A stretch of DNA of 11,409 nt from the NCBI GenBank assembly GCA_012798155.1, contig JAAZNR010000809.1, positions 1 to 11,409 on the forward strand. Direction: 5' to 3'. The notes under the pieces were generated by a model, which saw only the letters and a program-made list of their open reading frames with translations, was not told where the DNA came from and ran no database searches. This document shows positions 6,214-11,409 of this stretch, piece by piece. The stretch comes from Thermogutta sp. (GTDB lineage Bacteria > Planctomycetota > Planctomycetia > Pirellulales > Thermoguttaceae). The stretch's first letter is position 1. Each line of letters opens with the position of its first letter. A program made the translations under genes and the position numbers.

Positions 6214-8049
6214 ATGATGAGCGACGAAGTTCACCCCTTGCCCGAGGATTCGGCCGCCGATCAAGCCCGTTCCCAATCCGGGCCGGAAAACGCCCCGGGG
6301 GGGCAGGTCCCGGCCGCCGGCGGGCCGCGTGGCGACGAAGGCGATTCGGCGGGAGAGGCGGCCCCGGATTCGGCCGAACGCCCGGCCAAGCGGAAGATTT
6401 TGATCGGCTCGCAGCGGGACCCGGCCGCGTACCGTGCCGCTCCGGGCATGCCCTTGACGCCGGGCAAGCGACGGCCCGCCGCTGCGGGGGAGAGTTCGGG
6501 CGGTAAAAAGAGCGAGACGGGGGGCGAAAACCCGGCGGAGCCGGTCCCGACGTCCGGCGGTGCGCCGCCCGCAGCCGAACCGGCGCCCGCTGTCGAACCG
6601 CCGTTCGCAGCCGAGCCGGCGCCCGAGGTGATGCCGCCGCCCGGCTTGCGGGATGTCGCTGCCGACGATCTGGAAGAAGACGACGACGAGGCTGCCGAAG
6701 AGCAGGCCCGGCTGAATGCCGAGATCCAACGCCTCAAGGCCGAGGTCGAGGAATCGATCGGCAGTTTTCAGCCGGCCGGCACCCCCACGATCTCGCTCAA
6801 ACGGCAGGCCCTTTCGCCCGACCTCCAGCGCGAGCTGGACGAGGCGATGGGCGACGCCTCGCTCGATTCCTTGATCGACGAGACGGCCGAGAGGGTCAAG
6901 CTGGGACGGCTGGAGGCCGATTCCCGCCACCTGGGAAGAATCCTCGCCGTCCACCGCGAGAACGTCTTCGTGGAGCTGGGTTCGCGGGAACAAGGCATTG
7001 TGCCCAGGAAGTGGTTCCGCGAGCCTCCGGAGGTCGGGCAACCGGTGGAGGTCCGGGTGGTCCGCTACGTCCCCGAGGAAGGGCTGTACGAGCTGACATT
7101 GCCGGCGGCCGCGGCCGACGTGGCGGACTGGGCCGACATCTCCAAAGACATGCTCGTCGAGGCCAAGGTCACGGCGGCCAATTCCGGCGGCCTGGAAGTC
7201 CAGGTCAACCGCCTGCGGGGCTTCATCCCCATCAGCCAGATCGATCTCTTTCGGGTAGAGCGGCCCGAGGATTACGTCGGGCAATCGTTCACCTGCCTGG
7301 TGATCGAGGTCAATCCCCAGCGGAAGAACCTGGTCCTCAGCCGCCGCGCCGTGCTGGAACGGGAACGCGAACAGGCTCAGAAGGCCCTGTGGGACTCCCT
7401 CGCGCCGGGGCAGATCCGCGACGGCGTGATCCGCAAATTGATGGATTTCGGGGCTTTCGTGGATATCGGCGGGGCGGAGGGCTTGCTGCACGTCAGCCAG
7501 ATGGCCTGGGGGCGGGTCAAACACCCCAGCGAACTCTTCCGCGAGGGCCAGAGCATCAAGGTGCGGATCGACAAGCTGGATCGCGATGCCCGCAAGATCA
7601 GCCTGGCCTACCGCGATCTCATGTACAACCCCTGGGACGAGGCCGACAAGAAGTATCTCCCCGGCAGCGTCTGGAAGGGGACCGTCACGCGGCTGATGGA
7701 CTTCGGGGCCTTCGTGGAGCTGGAGCCGGGGGTGGAGGGGCTGGTCCACATCTCCGAGCTTTCGCTGAAGCGCGTGAACCGCGTCAAGGACGTCGTTCAG
7801 GAAGGCGGCACCGTGGACGTGATGGTGCTGTCGTTCGATCCGGAGAGCCGCCGCATCGGGCTGTCGATCAAGGCCCTGCTGCAAAAGCGGGAGGCGGAAG
7901 CGGCGGCGAACGAAGCGGCGGAGTCCGGCGGAGAACCGCCGCCCGATGCGGAACCGCCCAAGCCGGCCAAGAAGCTCAAACCGGTCGGGCCGCTCAAGGG
8001 CGGGCTGGGCCGGTCGCCCGGCGGCGCCCAATTCGGTCTGAAGTTGTAA
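6214..8049 (+). CDS. S1 RNA-binding domain protein with four S1 repeats and a disordered N-terminus
   Basis: This 611-aa protein starts with about 190 residues of Ala/Pro/Gly/Glu-rich, probably disordered sequence, including an acidic run (150-163) and a short helical stretch (160-182). Four S1-type OB folds follow at about 238-296, 312-378, 398-466 and 484-553. Repeats 3 and 4 are the most canonical, each with LMDFGAFV followed by EGLLHVSQ or EGLVHISE. Repeats 1 and 2 are degenerate, as in ribosomal S1. The tail (560-611) is Lys/Pro/Gly-rich. It most likely binds mRNA or the ribosome as a ribosomal-S1-like or translation-associated factor in the cytoplasm. Canonical S1 has six repeats and no such N-terminal extension, so I give no symbol. 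Two ATGs stand at 6214 and 6217; the Shine-Dalgarno is weak (GAAGAG) and the choice between them is arbitrary. Confidence 0.88.
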   Translation: MMSDEVHPLPEDSAADQARSQSGPENAPGGQVPAAGGPRGDEGDSAGEAAPDSAERPAKRKILIGSQRDPAAYRAAPGMPLTPGKRRPAAAGESSGGKKSETGGENPAEPVPTSGGAPPAAEPAPAVEPPFAAEPAPEVMPPPGLRDVAADDLEEDDDEAAEEQARLNAEIQRLKAEVEESIGSFQPAGTPTISLKRQALSPDLQRELDEAMGDASLDSLIDETAERVKLGRLEADSRHLGRILAVHRENVFVELGSREQGIVPRKWFREPPEVGQPVEVRVVRYVPEEGLYELTLPAAAADVADWADISKDMLVEAKVTAANSGGLEVQVNRLRGFIPISQIDLFRVERPEDYVGQSFTCLVIEVNPQRKNLVLSRRAVLEREREQAQKALWDSLAPGQIRDGVIRKLMDFGAFVDIGGAEGLLHVSQMAWGRVKHPSELFREGQSIKVRIDKLDRDARKISLAYRDLMYNPWDEADKKYLPGSVWKGTVTRLMDFGAFVELEPGVEGLVHISELSLKRVNRVKDVVQEGGTVDVMVLSFDPESRRIGLSIKALLQKREAEAAANEAAESGGEPPPDAEPPKPAKKLKPVGPLKGGLGRSPGGAQFGLKL

Positions 8050-8063
8050 CGGTGGGAACGTCG

Positions 8064-8081
8064 GCCGCGGTCCCCCGCGGC
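8064..8081 (+). terminator. Hairpin after the S1 gene, possible weak terminator
   Basis: GCCGCGG (8064-8070) and CCGCGGC (8075-8081) form a perfect 7-bp GC stem with a TCCC loop, 15 bases past the stop codon. Only CTTGTGG-type sequence follows, with no real T run. Termination here would be inefficient or factor-dependent, and readthrough into lipA is possible. Confidence 0.35.
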
Positions 8082-8208
8082 TTGTGGAACGGTTATCCGC
8101 CGGCCGCGCGGCAAGCAGGCCGCCCCGGGGATTTGCCTTCCCCGATAGCATGTGAATAGGGCGCGCCGTCGCATCGGAGCGTGCCGTCCCCCGCCCCTGT
8201 GGTCTCGA

Positions 8209-9171
8209 ATGGGTTCGCAATACTCCATGGAAACGACTTCCTCGGCGACCGGCCCCGCTCCACCTCCCCCGCTGCCGCGGTGGCTGAAACGCAACATCCC
8301 CAAGGGTGACGCCGGGCGGTTCACCGCGAACGTGATCAAGGATTTGTCGCTGGTCACGGTCTGCGAGGAGGCCAAGTGCCCCAATCGCATGGAGTGCTAT
8401 GCCCACCGCACGGCCACGTTCATGATCTTGGGCGATGTCTGCACGCGGCGGTGCGGCTTTTGCAGCGTGGCCAAGGGAAAGACGCGGCCGGTCGATCCCA
8501 CGGAGCCGCGGCGGGTGGCCGAGGCCGCGCGGCGCCTGGGTTTAAGGCACGTCGTCATCACCTGCGTGACGCGAGACGATCTGCCGGACGGCGGTGCCGA
8601 GCACTTCGTGCGGACCATCGCCGCGGTCCGCGAGCTGTGCGCCGCCACGGTGGAGGTCTTGCCGTCGGACTTCGCCGGCAACGGCGAGGCCGTGGATCGC
8701 GTCGTGGACGCCGCCCCCGACGTTTACAATCACAATACCGAGACCGTGCCGCGGTTGTATCCCACGGTCCGCGGGCGGAAGGCCGACTACCGCTGGACGC
8801 TGGAAATGTTCCGCCGCATCCGACGCCGCAACCCGGCCGTCCGCACCAAAAGCGGCCTGATGCTGGGGCTGGGCGAGACCTGGGGCGAACTGCTCGATAC
8901 GTTCGCCGATCTGCTCGAGGCGGGCGTGGAAATGCTGACGCTGGGCCAATACCTCCAGCCTGCGCCGGAGTGCCTCCCCGTCGTCCGCTACCTCCCCCCG
9001 CAAGAGTTCGACGAGATCGGCCGCGCGGCGCGGAGGATGGGCTTCCGCGGCGTGGCGAGCGGGCCGTTCGTCCGCTCCAGCTACCACGCGCGGGAGATGA
9101 TGGTGCATTCGGAGGACGCCGACGCCCGCGGCGATGCGGCGAAGGTCCCCGCGATCGAATCGCCCCCCTGA
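8209..9171 (+). CDS. lipA: Lipoyl synthase (radical SAM, two 4Fe-4S clusters)
   Basis: It inserts two sulfur atoms into octanoyl groups on lipoyl domains of pyruvate and 2-oxoglutarate dehydrogenases and the glycine cleavage H protein, in the cytoplasm. From the ATG at 8209 (320 aa), the auxiliary cluster motif CEEAKCPNRMEC gives Cys 52, 57 and 63. The radical SAM motif CTRRCGFC gives Cys 78, 82 and 85. The C-terminal RSSYH (Arg289 to His293) supplies the serine ligand of the auxiliary cluster. TATFMILGDVCTRRC, NHNTETVPRLY, TKSGLMLGLGE and LTLGQYLQP are classic family blocks. Length is normal. The open frame extends back to a GTG at 8152 and there is another ATG at 8227; none has a clear Shine-Dalgarno. 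The Pro-rich residues before PRWLKRNIPKG are not conserved in the family, so the exact start is uncertain. Confidence 0.95.
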   Translation: MGSQYSMETTSSATGPAPPPPLPRWLKRNIPKGDAGRFTANVIKDLSLVTVCEEAKCPNRMECYAHRTATFMILGDVCTRRCGFCSVAKGKTRPVDPTEPRRVAEAARRLGLRHVVITCVTRDDLPDGGAEHFVRTIAAVRELCAATVEVLPSDFAGNGEAVDRVVDAAPDVYNHNTETVPRLYPTVRGRKADYRWTLEMFRRIRRRNPAVRTKSGLMLGLGETWGELLDTFADLLEAGVEMLTLGQYLQPAPECLPVVRYLPPQEFDEIGRAARRMGFRGVASGPFVRSSYHAREMMVHSEDADARGDAAKVPAIESPP

Positions 9172-9212
9172 GAGCAGGCCGCGGCGGTGCGGAAACGAGG
9201 AAACCGGGGACG

Positions 9213-9233
9213 GGCGGCGCCGATCGCGCCGCC
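9213..9233 (+). other. GC hairpin in the lipA-lpxB spacer
   Basis: GGCGGCGC (9213-9220) pairs perfectly with GCGCCGCC (9226-9233) across a CGATC loop. There is no T run, and the hairpin sits about 20 bases before the lpxB Shine-Dalgarno. It is more likely an mRNA structural element or attenuating hairpin than a full terminator. Confidence 0.4.
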
Positions 9234-9272
9234 GGCCTCGATCGGCCCGAGGAAGGAGGTTCGGACGGACCC

Positions 9273-10574
9273 ATGTTGCTCTTTTTCTCGGCCGGCGAAC
9301 CGAGCGGCGATCAGCACGCGGCGGAATTGCTCCGCGAGATGCGGGCGTTGGACGATGAGGTGCGGGCGGTGGGATTCGGCGGACCTCGCCTCCGCGCCGC
9401 CGGTTGCGAGCTGTTCCAAGACCTGACGCAACATTCCGTGATGTGGTTCCGCCGGGCGGGCGGCGCCTTGCTCTACTATCGCAGGCTGTACCTTCAGGCC
9501 GCGGACTACTTCCGCGAGCACCGCCCCGACGCCGTGATCCTGATCGACTATCCGGGCTTCAATTGGTGGGTGGCCCGCGCCGCCAAAAAGCGGGGCGTCC
9601 CGGTCTTCTACTACGTTCCGCCGCAGATCTGGTCCTGGGCGCGGTGGCGGCTGACAAAGATGCGGCGGCTGATCGACCACACCTTCGCCTGTCTGCCCTT
9701 CGAGGCGGAATGGTTTCAGGCGCAGGGCTGCCCCACCACTTACGTCGGCCATCCCAGCTTCGACGAGTCGGCCCGCCACGCCTACGACGAGGCGTTCATC
9801 CGCGGCCTGGCGGAGGGCGGGCCGCTGCTGACCGTCTTGCCCGGCTCCCGAGATCAGGAAGTCGAGGCCAACGCGGCGATTTTGCATCGCTGCGTGGAGC
9901 GGGTCCGGGCGGCGGTGCCGGGCGTCCGCGTCGCGGTGGCCGCCTTTCGCGAGAGACACGCGGCCCGATTCGTCGCCAAGGCCGCCGGAGCGAATCCGCC
10001 CGCCGCGGAATCGGGGGATTGGACCGTCCGCGGCGTCGAGGCCCTCCCCGGCCGGCGGTTCTACGTCGGCCGGACCCCCGAATTGATCCGCGCGGCGACC
10101 TGCTGCCTCTCCGTCTCCGGCTCGGTCTCGCTGGAACTGCTGTATCACGAAAAACCCGCCGTCATCGTTTACCAGATCAATCCCTTCGCCTATTGGGTGC
10201 AAAACCGCTTTCGGCGCGTGAAGTATATTACGCTGGTGAACCTGCTGGCCGACGGCGGCCTGGACGACTCCGATCTGCGGCTGTACGATCCCCGCTCGCC
10301 GCGTGCCGACCGGGCCGCCTTTCCCGAGTACTTGACCTATCGGGATCGGAGCGAGGACATGGCGGCTCACTTGATCGCCTGGCTGCGGGAACCGGCCCGA
10401 CGCGAGCAGGCGGCACAGCGATTGGCCGCGCTCAAACGCGAATTGGATTGGGAGGGGGCGTCACGGCGGGCCGCACAGGCCGTGTATCAGGCGGTGCACC
10501 GCGTCCGGGGCCGGGCCGCGGCGGAGCCGTCGGCGGGCGGACCGTCCCGCTCCGGCGGCGCCCCGTCGCATTGA
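9273..10574 (+). CDS. lpxB: Lipid-A-disaccharide synthase
   Basis: This inner-membrane-associated glycosyltransferase joins UDP-2,3-diacylglucosamine to lipid X to give the tetraacyl disaccharide precursor of lipid A. The 433-aa product carries the family signatures SAGEPSGDQH (6-15), PPQIWSW (116-122), VGHPSFDE (158-165), LPGSRDQEVE (189-198), SVSGSVSLELLYHEKP (280-295) and LVNLLA (321-326). Usual length is about 380 aa. The extra residues are mostly a Ala/Gly/Ser/Pro-rich tail (about 414-433) and a longer segment after LVNLLA (about 327-355) that departs from the common pattern. AGGAGGT ends 12 bases before the ATG, slightly wide spacing, and no in-frame start lies between. It lies 101 bases after lipA, same strand. 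Its presence implies a lipid A-bearing outer membrane. Confidence 0.95.
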   Translation: MLLFFSAGEPSGDQHAAELLREMRALDDEVRAVGFGGPRLRAAGCELFQDLTQHSVMWFRRAGGALLYYRRLYLQAADYFREHRPDAVILIDYPGFNWWVARAAKKRGVPVFYYVPPQIWSWARWRLTKMRRLIDHTFACLPFEAEWFQAQGCPTTYVGHPSFDESARHAYDEAFIRGLAEGGPLLTVLPGSRDQEVEANAAILHRCVERVRAAVPGVRVAVAAFRERHAARFVAKAAGANPPAAESGDWTVRGVEALPGRRFYVGRTPELIRAATCCLSVSGSVSLELLYHEKPAVIVYQINPFAYWVQNRFRRVKYITLVNLLADGGLDDSDLRLYDPRSPRADRAAFPEYLTYRDRSEDMAAHLIAWLREPARREQAAQRLAALKRELDWEGASRRAAQAVYQAVHRVRGRAAAEPSAGGPSRSGGAPSH

Positions 10575-10647
10575 CCCGCGATCGGCCGGCAGCGGGGCCG
10601 GCAGCCGCCCTCCGCTCCGTGCCGCTCGCCCGAGATGGAGGTGACTC

Positions 10648-11382
10648 ATGCTCGGCGGGGGACAATCCCAAACGCCTTACGACCTGCACTTCGCGATCTT
10701 CAATATCCCCGTCCGCGTTCACCCCTTCTTCTGGATCGCGATTGCGATCCTGGGGGCGGGCAGCCGCGACCTCTTCGGCATGGCGAGCTGGGTCCTGGCC
10801 GCGTTCCTGGGCGTCTTGCTGCACGAACTGGGACACGCCCTGACCATGCAGTCGTTCGGCTTCTACCCCAGCATTACGCTCTACGGTTTGGGCGGCTACA
10901 CGGAGTTCGGCGTTCTGCGCAATCCCTACGCCGGAAGACTCTCTCCGGCGGCCAAAATCCTCATCACGGCGGCCGGGCCGGCGGCCGGTTTCGCGATCGC
11001 CGCCGCCCTGACGGCCCTCCTGGCCGTCCTGCGATTCCACCCCATCGTTTACGTCGGACCGCCCATCGGCGTGATGGTCCTTCTCCCTGAAGTGGTGATC
11101 AGCCCTTGGTTCACCGGCTTCCTGAACGACCTGTTCTTCGTGCTGATTGCGTGGGGCGTCTTGAATCTGATTCCCGTCCTCCCTCTGGACGGCGGCCAAA
11201 TCGCCCGGGAACTATTGGGTTGGCGCAATCCCGCCTTGGGTGCGCACCGCGCGGCGGCCTTGTCCTTCGTCGTGGGCGGGGCCGTGGCCGCCCTGTGCAT
11301 CTTCTCGGGCGATTGGTTTCTGGCGGTCTTGTTCGGGTATTTGGCCTACATCAACTACGCGGGCCTGACGACGCGGTGGTAG
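10648..11382 (+). CDS. Small site-2-type intramembrane metalloprotease (peptidase M50)
   Basis: This 244-aa polytopic membrane protein carries the zinc motif HELGH (59-63) in its second hydrophobic segment and the third ligand in NLIPVLPLDGG (Asp181). An AAGPAAGF segment (108-115) lies between them. Hydrophobic segments fall at about 24-36, 47-58, 104-128, 139-151, 160-178, 203-218 and 222-236. There is no PDZ or CBS domain, so it resembles the short SpoIVFB/Rip-like members and not RseP. Such enzymes cut transmembrane substrates (anti-sigma factors, signal-peptide remnants); the substrate here is unknown. GGAGGT lies 5 bases before the ATG, a strong and well-placed site. It follows lpxB by 73 bases on the same strand. 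The 27 bases after its stop show no terminator. Confidence 0.9.
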   Translation: MLGGGQSQTPYDLHFAIFNIPVRVHPFFWIAIAILGAGSRDLFGMASWVLAAFLGVLLHELGHALTMQSFGFYPSITLYGLGGYTEFGVLRNPYAGRLSPAAKILITAAGPAAGFAIAAALTALLAVLRFHPIVYVGPPIGVMVLLPEVVISPWFTGFLNDLFFVLIAWGVLNLIPVLPLDGGQIARELLGWRNPALGAHRAAALSFVVGGAVAALCIFSGDWFLAVLFGYLAYINYAGLTTRW

Positions 11383-11409
11383 CCCGGCCGAGTCGCACAC
11401 CCGGCGTAA

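Noticed and set aside
6055..8406. 783-codon minus-strand open frame opposite the S1 gene
   Set aside because: The sense frame carries four S1 domains. The antisense product has no family signature and reaches over non-coding sequence at both ends.
9404..10843. 479-codon plus-strand frame overlapping lpxB and the protease
   Set aside because: It is out of frame with both recognised genes and is extremely Arg/Gly/Pro-rich, a typical GC shadow.

Overview
The window is high-GC bacterial chromosome and most likely comes from a planctomycete. The evidence is a large HzsA-related protein (beta-propeller plus c-type haems), a family heavily expanded in that phylum; a PilM protein with a long C-terminal extension; a divergent four-domain S1 protein with a disordered N-terminus; and lipid A biosynthesis. 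The lineage call is an inference from gene content, not from a marker sequence.

Layout: two genes read leftward. The first is a PilM-type pilus protein that runs off the left edge (804 codons visible, start at 2414). The second is a secreted HzsA-related triple-haem protein (5484 to 2950). A 535-base spacer between them (2415-2949) holds a good promoter for pilM, a long leader and a palindrome-rich stretch. A 729-base divergent spacer (5485-6213) holds a candidate promoter for the haem protein, two 89-base near-identical direct repeats with a strong G-quadruplex motif at their junction, a pair of abutting 30-base repeats, and a possible -10 element for the rightward genes.

Four genes read rightward: an S1-domain RNA-binding protein (6214-8049), lipoyl synthase lipA (about 8209-9171), lipid-A-disaccharide synthase lpxB (9273-10574) and a small site-2-type M50 membrane metalloprotease (10648-11382). 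The last three are about 75-100 bases apart and could be co-transcribed. They share an envelope and housekeeping flavour (protein lipoylation, lipid A, membrane proteolysis) but not one pathway. The leftward genes are a cell-surface motility or secretion component and a periplasmic or exported redox-type protein.

I found no mobile element, CRISPR array, RNA gene or defence system. The points most worth a second look are the fused PilM-PilN/GspL-like architecture, the HzsA-related protein outside any visible hydrazine synthase operon, and the repeat and G-quadruplex cluster in the divergent intergenic region. None of these amounts to a demonstrated new system.
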